DNA of 13,941 nucleotides from the NCBI GenBank assembly GCA_002374095.1, contig DFKY01000006.1, forward strand, positions 1 to 13,941, read 5' to 3'. Source of the stretch: Lachnospiraceae bacterium UBA3633 (GTDB lineage Bacteria; Bacillota; Clostridia; Lachnospirales; Lachnospiraceae). Positions within the stretch are counted from its first letter, which is position 1. Each line of letters starts with the position of its first letter. A program made the position numbers and the translations under genes. This document shows positions 1-8,163 of the stretch, piece by piece. The notes beneath the pieces were generated by a model, which was not told the origin of the DNA, made no database searches, and saw nothing but the letters and a program-made list of their open reading frames with translations.

Positions 1-960
1 CTCTCTGACACTTAGTCCTTTTATATTATCACTATGCTTTGTATTTCCAAGTTCCACTCCTGATAAAACTTTGGCTGTATGTCCGTATTTATCAAATATC
101 GCTTTTGCAAGTGATTTTGCTGTCACACTTTCTCCGATTATATATATTTTCTCATCTTTATAATTTTCAGAAATGTCGCTCACATAAGTAATCTCATCTT
201 TAGCATCTTTTATAGCTTTTATCATGTCTTCTTGCATTTTCTTGCCATATGGCACTCCTATAATATATGGCGTGTCAAATTCTTTCTTTAGATACTCTGC
301 GAGTTTTATCCCGACTGATGATACAACAAGGTTTACTGATGCTTCACCTGCATTTCTTAAATCTTTAGCATCTGTATGTAAAGCAAAATTAGATATAACT
401 TTTACATTTGATTTTTTGAAAAACTTTTCTATACTTTCAATCTGCCCATTTATTGAAAAGTCTATAGGGGTAGCTCCAAGTATATTGATTGAATTTTTTT
501 TCTTTTTTACATTTTTCTTTACGAAACGCTTTGCATAAGCAAGCAATGCATCTCCTGCACCCTCTACATATGAATGCATACCATTTGTATTTATACCAAG
601 CGTTGGTATAGATGTCAAGGTCTCTATCACTTTCGCATTAGCTTCTATATCACACCCCGTAATCATTGGTATTGGAGTCCCTGCAATCGCTATAAACTTT
701 GGTTTAAGTTTTTTTGCAGCTTTTACTATATCGTCGACCATTTTCTGGTCATCACCCATTATTGCTTCCATCTCGGTAAGACCAGTTATATACACCATAC
801 TTTTACTATCATAGTATCTTGGCTCATCATGAGTATTATAAGTAGAGTTGCAACCTGAAGCATCATGCATTACAACCATACCCGAAAGCTCATATAGTGC
901 TGACGGAACCCCCGACACATCTGCTGTATATGTACTTGTGAAAGTTTGTATCTGCTTCAT
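1..960 (-). CDS. Nitrogenase component 1-like protein (NifK-like), 3' end cut by window edge
   Basis: The frame starts at 960 and stays open for 320 codons to the left edge, so the C-terminus is missing. The start overlaps the stop of the NifD-like gene as ATGA, typical of translational coupling. The N-terminus begins directly at the cofactor-domain-like region and has a glycine-cysteine at Cys37 (SGCNST) and another at Cys103 within GTPIPMITGCDIEA, the pattern that in NifK/BchB/CfbD relatives precedes and carries cluster-ligand cysteines. Alternating hydrophobic strands and Gly-rich turns continue after that. I infer the second subunit of a nitrogenase-like component 1, paired with the gene at 957-2279 and reduced by the NifH-like ATPase at 2272-3018. 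It is short at its N-terminus compared with NifK, and a third N-terminal cysteine is not obvious, so the P-cluster equivalent may be a simpler Fe-S cluster. The substrate cannot be read from sequence. Confidence 0.75.
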   Translation of the reverse strand, partial: MKQIQTFTSTYTADVSGVPSALYELSGMVVMHDASGCNSTYNTHDEPRYYDSKSMVYITGLTEMEAIMGDDQKMVDDIVKAAKKLKPKFIAIAGTPIPMITGCDIEANAKVIETLTSIPTLGINTNGMHSYVEGAGDALLAYAKRFVKKNVKKKKNSINILGATPIDFSINGQIESIEKFFKKSNVKVISNFALHTDAKDLRNAGEASVNLVVSSVGIKLAEYLKKEFDTPYIIGVPYGKKMQEDMIKAIKDAKDEITYVSDISENYKDEKIYIIGESVTAKSLAKAIFDKYGHTAKVLSGVELGNTKHSDNIKGLSVRE

Positions 961-2279
961 ATCAGACAGTCGCACCCCAGTCCTTTCTTTTGTATAAGCG
1001 TTGCTGTATCCTTTTCATTATTAAAAGCATCTATCATATTGTCAGAAAGTTTTATAATACCATCAAATCCATAGTGCCCACCACACTCTACTTCATTTAC
1101 AAAATTATTCGTGCCCACAAAATATGCAGCTTTTTGTCCAAGTGCGAGATACCTATCTTTTTCTTTTCTATCTATTACTCTCATTGATACATTGACAGTA
1201 GGATATAGCATTATATCTTTTGAAGAATATTTTTCTTTAAGTGCGATAAGCTTTTCTTTCTCTGTGATTGAATCAATGAAGATTTTTTTTACATTAAAAC
1301 CAAAATCAAGAAGTAACATCGCAAGTGATATAGTGGCTGGCGTAAATGTATAGTCAATAGCTATAGGCGTGTCCTTTATAATATCTTTTGCTTTTCTTAG
1401 TCTGTCTTTTGCTTTTTTGATTTGGATATCATAATTATCGTCTTTTACATCAAGTTTTTTTGCAAGAATTTGAAGATTTGTTTTTATCTCATCAAAATCA
1501 TAGCTTATAGGTATATAGATATTTTCTTGCTGAAGCTTTTCACTTATAACATCCATTCCCTTTTTTGCAACTGGTAAATAAGTCACATTGTATTTACTTT
1601 TACCCATCTCGAGATAATCATCAAAAGTTTTACAATATGTTATATCTCTTAATTTGTATTTACTTTTTCTTATAAGTCGAATTAAATCACTACTTTCGTC
1701 AGTACTATAATTATTGCCACAGATATTGATGGCATTATCTTTTTTCTTTGAATTATCAAGCATAGAATACAGCTGTCTTCTCATCGTCTCATCTGGAGTC
1801 CATCCGCTTTTTCGCATTATAGGGTTCATATAACAATCTGTGAATCTGATATTTTTAAATCGTTTTCTCAAAACCTTAAAACACATATCAAGGTCAAGAG
1901 CCATAAAATGATGTATACAACTCGTATACACAAGTACGGCTCTTGGCTTATGCTTTAATTTATTTATAATGCTTGTGACACCATCAATTAGTAGCTTTTC
2001 CATATCACCATCAAGCACATTATTTTCTCTTATAGTGACTGTTGAAAATCTTCCTATTGTCCCCATCTCAGCCGCAGTTAAGACAACTCCCCTTAAGCAA
2101 TTTGATGCACAGACAAAAACTTGATGAGATTCTGGAATCAAGAATCCTGTATGAACTATATTCCATGCACCTCTTGCAGGACATCCATATTCAAGTCCCA
2201 CATCAAAAGGCTTGTCTACATCTAAATCTTTAAGACTTTTTCCCACCGCTTTTTTATTTTCATCAAGAGCTTTAAGCAT
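957..2279 (-). CDS. Nitrogenase component 1-like protein (NifD-like)
   Basis: 440 residues, somewhat shorter than NifD (about 480-490). Early cysteines at 33 (YGCPARGAW), 57 and 61 (VCASNC) and 121 (VYTSC) match the spacing of the three cluster-ligand cysteines of nitrogenase alpha subunits. The late segment ECGGHYGFDGII at 398-409 resembles the conserved HGYDG segment near the NifD C-terminus. A set of TPATISLAM-type loops near 313 fits the Rossmann-like domains of the family. The protein ends in a Cys-x-Cys (436, 438), which I do not recognise from NifD. The start at 2279 overlaps the last 8 bases of the NifH-like gene and has AAGGA upstream. With no NifE, NifN or NifB nearby, nitrogen fixation is unlikely; families such as Cfb (F430), Bch/Chl (chlorophyll) and Mar (methylthio-alkane reduction) show what such pairs can do. 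Substrate unknown. Confidence 0.8.
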   Translation of the reverse strand: MLKALDENKKAVGKSLKDLDVDKPFDVGLEYGCPARGAWNIVHTGFLIPESHQVFVCASNCLRGVVLTAAEMGTIGRFSTVTIRENNVLDGDMEKLLIDGVTSIINKLKHKPRAVLVYTSCIHHFMALDLDMCFKVLRKRFKNIRFTDCYMNPIMRKSGWTPDETMRRQLYSMLDNSKKKDNAINICGNNYSTDESSDLIRLIRKSKYKLRDITYCKTFDDYLEMGKSKYNVTYLPVAKKGMDVISEKLQQENIYIPISYDFDEIKTNLQILAKKLDVKDDNYDIQIKKAKDRLRKAKDIIKDTPIAIDYTFTPATISLAMLLLDFGFNVKKIFIDSITEKEKLIALKEKYSSKDIMLYPTVNVSMRVIDRKEKDRYLALGQKAAYFVGTNNFVNEVECGGHYGFDGIIKLSDNMIDAFNNEKDTATLIQKKGLGCDCLI

Positions 2280-3018
2280 TCATAATTCCTTTTGCAAGTT
2301 TTATATATGCCTTTGCCATACTACTTTTTGGATATGCTTCTATCACAGTCATCTTCTTTTCTTCTGCTTCATGTACAATCTCATCAAATGGAAGAATGCC
2401 AACTATTTTAGTTTTAAAATCTTTGCAGAGTGCTTTTACCTTTTTTTCTTCATCAGCTACATTTCTTTTGTTTAATATGATGCCACCAAGTTTTGCATAG
2501 CCTCTATCTTTAAAATTTTTAATCGCCATGCAAATATTTGCCGCTGCATAGATAGACATATTTTCACCTGATGTGATGACATATACTTTGTCCGCAAAAC
2601 CATTTCGCATAGGCATCGAAAATCCACCGCATACCACATCACCAAGTACATCATAGAATACTATGTCTGGTTTATATTTTTTATAAGCACCTTTTTCTTC
2701 AAGTTTTTCAAGTGCACATATGATGCCTCTACCTGCACACCCAAGACCAGGTGTAGGGCCTCCGGCCTCTGCACATATTACATTGCCATAGCCAACTTTA
2801 ACCATATCATCAAGGTCAAAGTCTTCTTTCTTTTCTCTTATCAACTCTAAAGTTGTATTTACTCTCTCGCCATGTGTCAATAATATAGTAGAATCTGCTT
2901 TAGGGTCGCAGCCTATCTGCATAACTTTTTTATTCATATTGGCAAAAGCAGCTGAAAGATTTGATACTGTAGTCGACTTACCTATGCCACCTTTACCATA
3001 AATTGCTATTTTCTTCAT
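2272..3018 (-). CDS. NifH-like iron protein (ATP-dependent reductase component)
   Basis: 248 residues, near the usual NifH/BchL/CfbC size. It shows the P-loop GKGGIGKST at 8-16, the switch-like GCDPKADST at 36-44, the CAEAGGPTPGLGCAGRG block with cluster cysteine Cys94, and DVLGDVVCGG with the second cluster cysteine Cys130. The Arg in CAGRG corresponds to the residue ADP-ribosylated in some NifH proteins. In this family a homodimer holds one 4Fe-4S cluster between the two subunits and passes electrons to component 1 on ATP hydrolysis. The start has AGGAGA 5 bases upstream and follows the ABC ATPase by 8 bases; its end overlaps the NifD-like gene. It is confidently a NifH-superfamily reductase; the pathway it serves is inferred only from its neighbours. 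Confidence 0.9.
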   Translation of the reverse strand: MKKIAIYGKGGIGKSTTVSNLSAAFANMNKKVMQIGCDPKADSTILLTHGERVNTTLELIREKKEDFDLDDMVKVGYGNVICAEAGGPTPGLGCAGRGIICALEKLEEKGAYKKYKPDIVFYDVLGDVVCGGFSMPMRNGFADKVYVITSGENMSIYAAANICMAIKNFKDRGYAKLGGIILNKRNVADEEKKVKALCKDFKTKIVGILPFDEIVHEAEEKKMTVIEAYPKSSMAKAYIKLAKGIMNA

Positions 3019-3026
3019 AGCATCTC

Positions 3027-3809
3027 CTAACGTACTTCAAGTGGTACTATATCTCTTAATGTCTTTTCTCCATCACTTAAATCTCCTACTACCACTTTTA
3101 TGTTATATGCATTTTCTATGTTTTCTTTCGTTATGATATCTTCAGTATCACCAAATCTATAATTGTATCCACTGCTCATAAGAAGTGATTTATCTGAAAA
3201 TCTAAGTGCATGAGCTGGATAATGAGTATTAAAAATAATTATCTTACCTTTCTTCGCTAATTCTTTTATGAGATCAAGTATAAGTAGTTGGTTGCGATAA
3301 TCAAGATTAGATTCTGGCTCATCCAGGATAAGAATTTCTGGATCTCTAACCAAAGCTCTTGCCATATAGACCATCTGTGCTTCACCACCACTAAGCCTTG
3401 ATACATACTCATCTTTCAAATTATATATATTTAATTCTTTTAAAATATTTTCTACTTTATCAATATCTTTCTTGTCTGGTTTTAATAGCGGATTGATTCT
3501 ACTTGCAAGTCCAAGTAATACCGTATCTAAAACTGTATATATGGATGTCTCTTTTCCACCTTGCTTAAGGTATGCTACAAAACTATAAAAATCTCTACCA
3601 TCATAGTCTCTTATTTCTTTATCATTAATTAATATCTTGCCACTATACTTTCTATTTAAACCAAGTAGACACTTTATAAAAGTGGTCTTACCTATACCAT
3701 TTGGTCCAAGTATAGAACAAACCGCTGGTCCACTAAGTTTAAAACTTAAGTTTTTTATTATCTCTTTTTCTTTATAAGAAAAAGCTAAATTCTCTACACT
3801 TATCATCAT
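3027..3809 (-). CDS. ABC transporter ATP-binding protein, FecE/BtuD type
   Basis: 260 residues with all ATPase motifs in order: Walker A GPNGIGKTT at 35-43, Q-loop Gln83, signature LSGGE at 139-143, Walker B ILILDEP at 159-165 and the switch His196. This is the size and arrangement of the cytoplasmic ATPase of importers for iron-siderophores, haem or cobalamin. Its start codon overlaps the stop of the permease gene as ATGA, and a tandem ATG follows, so the true start may be either of the first two codons. It pairs with the permease at 3806-4828 to form the membrane complex. No substrate-binding protein is present in the window; it may lie past the left edge. The imported substrate is unknown, but the fusion of the transporter into a nitrogenase-like operon suggests a metal-containing or tetrapyrrole-like molecule. 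Confidence 0.9.
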   Translation of the reverse strand: MMISVENLAFSYKEKEIIKNLSFKLSGPAVCSILGPNGIGKTTFIKCLLGLNRKYSGKILINDKEIRDYDGRDFYSFVAYLKQGGKETSIYTVLDTVLLGLASRINPLLKPDKKDIDKVENILKELNIYNLKDEYVSRLSGGEAQMVYMARALVRDPEILILDEPESNLDYRNQLLILDLIKELAKKGKIIIFNTHYPAHALRFSDKSLLMSSGYNYRFGDTEDIITKENIENAYNIKVVVGDLSDGEKTLRDIVPLEVR

Positions 3810-4828
3810 AACATAATACCATTGCGTTGTCTAATCATATATATGAAAAATGGTGCTCCAATTAATGATGTAAGTACAGATATAGGTATCTCTGCTGCAA
3901 AAAGAGATCTTGCTACTAAATCTATGATAAGCATAAAACTTATGCCTATACTTATAGTGTAAGGTACAAGTTTTGTGTGATTTTCTCCTACAAGCATCCT
4001 ACAGAAATGTGGGACAATGAGTCCAACCCAACCCACTTGTCCTGCCATTGATATAGAAATAGCTGTTATTATTGTCGCTGCAACTATGACTATCGCCCTA
4101 AGTGAAGTGATGTTCACTCCCATTGTCCTTACTACTTCATCATCAACTGTAAGTAAATTGATTCTCCACCTAAGTAAAAATATAATCACGATACATACTA
4201 TAATAATTGGTCCGCCTATTATAAGTGTTTCCTTTCCTACAGATTGAAAACTTCCCATCAAAAAGTATGTGATAGAAGGTAGTTGTGTATCTGTGTCTGC
4301 TACAAATTTCACAAGTGCTATAAGGCTCTGAAAAAGTGAGCCTACTATAATTCCTGCAAGTATTATCGTATATTTTGATTCATTTCTCTTAAGTCCAGTG
4401 ATGCCAGTAAGCACTATGGTAAATATCCCAAAGAGAAATGATACTATCTCTACTCCTATAACTTGCAATCCGAGAAATATAGCGAGAGCTGCTCCAAAGC
4501 ATGACCCACTTGCCACACCAAGTGTATCTGGCGTCGCGAGTGGATTGGAAAAATATGATTGAAATATAAGTCCTGCGAGTGGAAGTGATGCTCCAACAAG
4601 CGAAGCTCCAATTATTCTTGGGATACGAACATTTGAAAGTATTATCTTATACTGTGGTGAAATTGGTTTTCCCATAAAGTATTTTATAATATCTTCATAA
4701 GGCACACTCATTCTGCCCATCCCAAGACTCAATACTGCCACTAAAATTGGCATGACTAATAAAAGTATAATCACTACAATACTTATCTTCAATGAGTTTT
4801 TCGAATTTATGTTTTTATTTTCTTTCAT
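3806..4828 (-). CDS. FecCD/BtuC-type ABC transporter permease
   Basis: 340 hydrophobic residues, the standard length for this family of ten-helix permeases. Family hallmarks are GASLVGASLPLAGLIFQ near 74-90, SNPLATPDTLGVASGS at 94-109, and GQVGWVGLIVPHFCRMLVG at 263-281, which includes the coupling-helix region that contacts the ATPase. The first about 15 residues are a hydrophilic cytoplasmic tail (KENKNINSKNS) before the first membrane helix. The start lies 14 bases inside the end of dxr, so translation is probably coupled to dxr. With the ATPase at 3027-3809 it forms an importer of the siderophore/haem/B12 class. Substrate assignment is not possible from these motifs alone. Confidence 0.9.
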   Translation of the reverse strand: MKENKNINSKNSLKISIVVIILLLVMPILVAVLSLGMGRMSVPYEDIIKYFMGKPISPQYKIILSNVRIPRIIGASLVGASLPLAGLIFQSYFSNPLATPDTLGVASGSCFGAALAIFLGLQVIGVEIVSFLFGIFTIVLTGITGLKRNESKYTIILAGIIVGSLFQSLIALVKFVADTDTQLPSITYFLMGSFQSVGKETLIIGGPIIIVCIVIIFLLRWRINLLTVDDEVVRTMGVNITSLRAIVIVAATIITAISISMAGQVGWVGLIVPHFCRMLVGENHTKLVPYTISIGISFMLIIDLVARSLFAAEIPISVLTSLIGAPFFIYMIRQRNGIML

Positions 4829-5981
4829 ATTTTATACTTTCTGCAAAATCCATTGTTTTTTCTATATCTTCTATAGTAAACTTTTTCTTATTAAGTCCTT
4901 TCTTTATAAATACTTTCATTCCTTTCTCTATAAAATCTGTGATGCCAAGATATGAGATTTTTTTATCAAGAAATCTTTTAACTGCTACTTCATTAAGTGC
5001 ATTATAGACTGATGGCATAAGTCCACCTACTTTTACTGCATCATACATAAGTTTAAGCCCCTTAAATGTCTTAAGGTCTGGTTTTCCAATGCTTATCTTA
5101 TCAATCTTTGTGAAATCTATACTTTTTTCTTTTATATACTTTCTGTTTTCTTTATATAATGCAAATTCTATCGGGATTTTCATAGATGGCACACCGAGCT
5201 CCGCTTTTATAGCACCATCTACAAACTCTACCATACTATGTATAAGACTCTCTCTTTGTACCACTATCTCTATCTTATCGTATGGCATATCAAATAAATG
5301 ATGTGCTTCTATAACTTCAAGTCCTTTATTGACAAGAGTTGAACTATCAATAGTTATCTTTCTACCCATTGACCAATTAGGATGCTTAAGTGCATCTTCA
5401 ACCTTTATATCTTTAAGATCTTTTAAGGTTTTTCCATAAAAAGGTCCACCAGATGCCGTAATTATGATTTTTTTAATTGTGCTTTTTTTCTCACCAACAA
5501 GTGACTGCCATATAGCAGAATGCTCTGAATCAATTGGTCTTAAATCAACTTTATACTTTTTTACAAGTGGCATAATGATGTCACCTGCACATACTAAAGT
5601 TTCTTTATTGGCAAGGCATATTGTTTTTTTAGCCTTTATCGAAGCTACTGTTGGCCTTATACCTATCATGCCCACTACCGACACTACAACTATATCTACT
5701 TTTTTATATGATGAAAGCTCTTCTAAGCCTTTAAGCCCTACTAAAACTTTTACTTTAAGCTTTTTCTTTTTGCATATTTCAGAAAACTCATTTGCAGCTA
5801 CTTCATCATAGATAGCCACTAACCTTGCTTTAGTTTCCAAAACTTGGTTATAAAGTGTCTTAATATCACTCTTGCAGGCAAGTCCTACTATCTCTTTATC
5901 ACCTACTGCCTTAATGACTTCTATCGTCTGCCTGCCAATGCTTCCTGTAGAACCAATTATCACAACTCTATCTTTTTTCAT
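4815..5981 (-). CDS. dxr: 1-deoxy-D-xylulose 5-phosphate reductoisomerase
   Basis: Converts 1-deoxy-D-xylulose 5-phosphate to 2-C-methyl-D-erythritol 4-phosphate with NADPH, the committed step of the MEP isoprenoid pathway. 388 residues from the ATG at 5981, chosen because GGAG lies five bases before it; the frame continues upstream to a GTG at 5996 that has no site and lies at the predicted transcription start. Visible motifs: GSTGSIG (10-16) for NADPH, LANKETLVCAG, the metal site with Asp151 and Glu153 (PIDSEH), the ASGGPF loop, HPNWSMG, and NKGLEVIEAHH with Glu222 as third metal ligand. All key residues are present, so it should be active. It is oddly placed at the head of a transporter and nitrogenase-like operon, overlapping the permease by 14 bases, rather than next to cdsA or rseP as in many Firmicutes. 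Confidence 0.95.
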   Translation of the reverse strand: MKKDRVVIIGSTGSIGRQTIEVIKAVGDKEIVGLACKSDIKTLYNQVLETKARLVAIYDEVAANEFSEICKKKKLKVKVLVGLKGLEELSSYKKVDIVVVSVVGMIGIRPTVASIKAKKTICLANKETLVCAGDIIMPLVKKYKVDLRPIDSEHSAIWQSLVGEKKSTIKKIIITASGGPFYGKTLKDLKDIKVEDALKHPNWSMGRKITIDSSTLVNKGLEVIEAHHLFDMPYDKIEIVVQRESLIHSMVEFVDGAIKAELGVPSMKIPIEFALYKENRKYIKEKSIDFTKIDKISIGKPDLKTFKGLKLMYDAVKVGGLMPSVYNALNEVAVKRFLDKKISYLGITDFIEKGMKVFIKKGLNKKKFTIEDIEKTMDFAESIKYERK

Positions 5982-6002
5982 CACATCTCCACTCACTTGG
6001 AA

Positions 6003-6031
6003 GTTATAACTTTTTACATTTTATTTTTCAA
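6003..6031 (-). promoter_or_regulatory. Promoter for dxr and the transporter/nitrogenase-like operon
   Basis: On the minus strand TTGAAA (6031-6026) is separated by exactly 17 bases from TATAAC (6008-6003). Transcription would start near 5996, leaving a short leader with GGAG before the dxr ATG at 5981. It lies in the 55-base gap after mtaB. No terminator hairpin is seen in that gap, so readthrough from mtaB is also possible. Confidence 0.65.
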
Positions 6032-6036
6032 ATATT

Positions 6037-7356
6037 CTAAATTTTAATTTTCTTTCGTATATAGTTTTTTGTATAACCTACTGCAAAGCTTCCATCTTCA
6101 TTTTCTACAATTTCTTCAATCAGTACATCATCTATAATATTTCCAACTTTTACATTTTTCACGATACTCTTATCTATATCACAAGCTGCTACTTTTCCGC
6201 CCATCAATTCTTTTTCCAATTCTCGCGATATCTCATCACATTCTTTTATCATAGCCACTGTTCTTTCATGCTTTTCGCTATTAGTGAGTTGCCCATCAAA
6301 ACTTGCTGCTTTTGTCCCTGCTCTTCTAGAATAAGGAAATACATTTGGATTATAAAACCTTATCTTCTTTACAAAGCTTAAACTTTCATTAAAGTCTTCT
6401 TCTGTCTCACCAGGAAAACCCACTATAATATCTGTAGTAATTGTAGCATCTGGCATATACTTTCTTATAAGCTTACAAGCATTTTCAAAATCTTCCGTAG
6501 TATAGTGCCTATTCATAAGTTTTAGTATCTTATCACTTCCAGATTGTAACGAAAGACAAAAATTAGGACAAAACTTATTATTCATGTCATTTTTCAAAGT
6601 CTCTAAAAATCTTTCATCTATAATTCTTGGCTCAAGTGACCCAAAGCGTATACGAAGTATCTCTTTTTCCACGCCATCTACAAGAACTTTAAGATCCGCT
6701 ATCTTTTTTGTAAGCGACAATATATTTTTACGAGATTCATTTATAGCATTATCACTTTCGTATGACATCTTCTTTCTGTCAAGACCATATGAACTAAGAT
6801 GTATTCCCGTAAGCACTATTTCTTTTGTTCCTTTTTTTATGTAGCCCTTAATATCTTCTATAATATCATCTTCTTCACGTGACTTTATGTGCCCTCTTAA
6901 GTATGGTATAAGACAATATGTACAATACTCATCACAGCCATCTTGAATCTTTATAAATGTTCTAACTGTAGTAGTCGATACTCTATCATTTATAGCACTT
7001 GGCGCTACATCATTATCAGCTATAGAAGATAAAAAAGTCGGAAGATTTAGTTTTTCAGAATTTGAAAACTTATAATCAACCCCATCAAGACTATCACATG
7101 AATCGACAAGACAACCTATAGCAATAACTTTAACATCTGGATTATACTTCTTCGCAAGATGAAGCATCTGACGAGATTTTTTATCTGCAATACTTGTCAC
7201 GCTACAAGTATTTACAATATAAAAATCTAAATTCTTATACTCATCTTTTTTATCAACATCAATATAATTAAAGCCACTTTTTATAAGGTCATCTCGTATC
7301 TTATTAGATTCATAAGTATTTACTTTACACCCAATTGTCTTAATAGTAAAATTCAT
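6037..7356 (-). CDS. mtaB: tRNA N6-threonylcarbamoyladenosine (t6A37) methylthiotransferase
   Basis: Radical-SAM methylthiotransferase that adds the 2-methylthio group to t6A37 in tRNAs reading ANN codons. From the ATG at 7356 it has 439 residues. The N-terminal domain carries the three cluster cysteines Cys10 (IGCKVNTYES, the MtaB form of the motif), Cys51 (NTCSVT) and Cys82 (GCLV). The radical-SAM triad Cys141-x3-Cys145-x2-Cys148 sits in DGCDEYCTYCLIPYLRG. GSLEPR, SLQSGSD and TTDIIVGFPGETEEDF follow, and the end fits a TRAM domain. An ATG at 7386 would add ten non-family residues encoded inside a terminator hairpin, so 7356 is preferred, although no clear ribosome-binding site precedes it. 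The gene lies directly after the wall-repeat gene and may depend on readthrough of that terminator. Confidence 0.9.
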   Translation of the reverse strand: MNFTIKTIGCKVNTYESNKIRDDLIKSGFNYIDVDKKDEYKNLDFYIVNTCSVTSIADKKSRQMLHLAKKYNPDVKVIAIGCLVDSCDSLDGVDYKFSNSEKLNLPTFLSSIADNDVAPSAINDRVSTTTVRTFIKIQDGCDEYCTYCLIPYLRGHIKSREEDDIIEDIKGYIKKGTKEIVLTGIHLSSYGLDRKKMSYESDNAINESRKNILSLTKKIADLKVLVDGVEKEILRIRFGSLEPRIIDERFLETLKNDMNNKFCPNFCLSLQSGSDKILKLMNRHYTTEDFENACKLIRKYMPDATITTDIIVGFPGETEEDFNESLSFVKKIRFYNPNVFPYSRRAGTKAASFDGQLTNSEKHERTVAMIKECDEISRELEKELMGGKVAACDIDKSIVKNVKVGNIIDDVLIEEIVENEDGSFAVGYTKNYIRKKIKI

Positions 7357-7363
7357 AACATAT

Positions 7364-7398
7364 AAATAAAGGAAATGCTTCCGCATTTCCTTTTATTT
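7364..7398. terminator. Bidirectional hairpin terminator between the wall-repeat gene and mtaB
   Basis: GGAAATGC (7371-7378) and GCATTTCC (7383-7390) form a perfect 8-bp stem with a TTCC loop. On the minus strand it follows the stop of the 7393-8103 gene at once and leads into a TTTATTTATA tract; on the plus strand it leads into TTTTATTT. The flanking A and T tracts can extend the stem. Confidence 0.7.
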
Positions 7399-8103
7399 GT
7401 TTTTCTGAGTACTTGGTCCGCCTTTTTCAAGAGCACTATATGGTATATTCTCTGAGGAAACTGTAGTTACACCATTTTTATCTACCGTATAATTAGTTCC
7501 ACCGCTTACCGTTCCCCTTTTAGGCGGGATTACATTGCCATTCGTTTTATTCTCGACGGGCACTACTATAAGTTCGTGAAATCCCATATCAAAATTTGCC
7601 AGGAAGAAATTATTGAGATCATCAACTGTATAGTAAAGTGGGTCTGTATAATACTCAGATTTATTTACACTTACATCTCTTTGCAATACATTTGCATAGT
7701 AAAGCTTGCCATTTGAGTCTGCATAATACTCACCATACACTTGCTTATATGACCCTTCGGTAGTAGCAGTAGCAAGCGATCCATCATCATTAAAATAATG
7801 TGTATAACCATCTATCACATGTAGTCCAAAAAGCATGCCACCATAGTTTTTATCTTTCTTATTAGAGAAGAAATAATATTTTCCTGTATCATCATTTCTC
7901 CACCACCCTGTGACCATCTTGCCTTCTTTATCAAGAAAATATACATTGTCACCTACATCCACAAGAGAATTTGTGACAAAGTCACCACTTTGTTCATCAA
8001 CTATATACCAAGAATCGGCGTCTTTTATCCAGCTATATGAAAATACATTTACCGCAAAAATAAATGTAAATATCATTGCAAGTACAAATACCTTCTTTTT
8101 CAT
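7393..8103 (-). CDS. Secreted protein with cell-wall-binding (choline/glucan-binding type) repeats
   Basis: 236 residues starting with a signal peptide (Lys-rich start, hydrophobic stretch 5-20, likely cleaved near Ser22-Ser24). Residues about 25-140 contain several aromatic repeats of the CW-binding type: WYIVDEQSGDFV, GDNVYFLDKEGKMVTGWW, GKYYFFSN, GYTHYFNDDGSLA and GEYYADSNGKLYY. In this family such repeats bind teichoic-acid choline or glucans and hold proteins on the wall. The C-terminal about 95 residues have no recognisable domain and end in a low-complexity tail (GGPSTQKNK). No catalytic domain is seen, so the protein is probably a wall-bound factor of unknown role. The ATG follows a strong AGGGGTGAG site, has its own promoter, and the gene ends at the terminator hairpin at 7371-7390. 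Confidence 0.8.
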   Translation of the reverse strand: MKKKVFVLAMIFTFIFAVNVFSYSWIKDADSWYIVDEQSGDFVTNSLVDVGDNVYFLDKEGKMVTGWWRNDDTGKYYFFSNKKDKNYGGMLFGLHVIDGYTHYFNDDGSLATATTEGSYKQVYGEYYADSNGKLYYANVLQRDVSVNKSEYYTDPLYYTVDDLNNFFLANFDMGFHELIVVPVENKTNGNVIPPKRGTVSGGTNYTVDKNGVTTVSSENIPYSALEKGGPSTQKNK

Positions 8104-8132
8104 AACTCACCCCTTTTTATAGACTGATATTG

Positions 8133-8161
8133 ATTGTAGCATATTATAAGGGATTTTTCAA
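8133..8161 (-). promoter_or_regulatory. Promoter for the wall-repeat gene
   Basis: TTGAAA (8161-8156), a 17-base spacer and TACAAT (8138-8133) on the minus strand. The base pattern TGCTACAAT gives an extended -10. The start codon at 8103 lies about 30 bases downstream with a strong ribosome-binding site. Confidence 0.65.
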
Positions 8162-8163
8162 TT

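Noticed and set aside
5982..5996. GTG start for dxr giving an MSGDV extension.
   Set aside because: It falls at the predicted transcription start and the next ATG has GGAG at good spacing.
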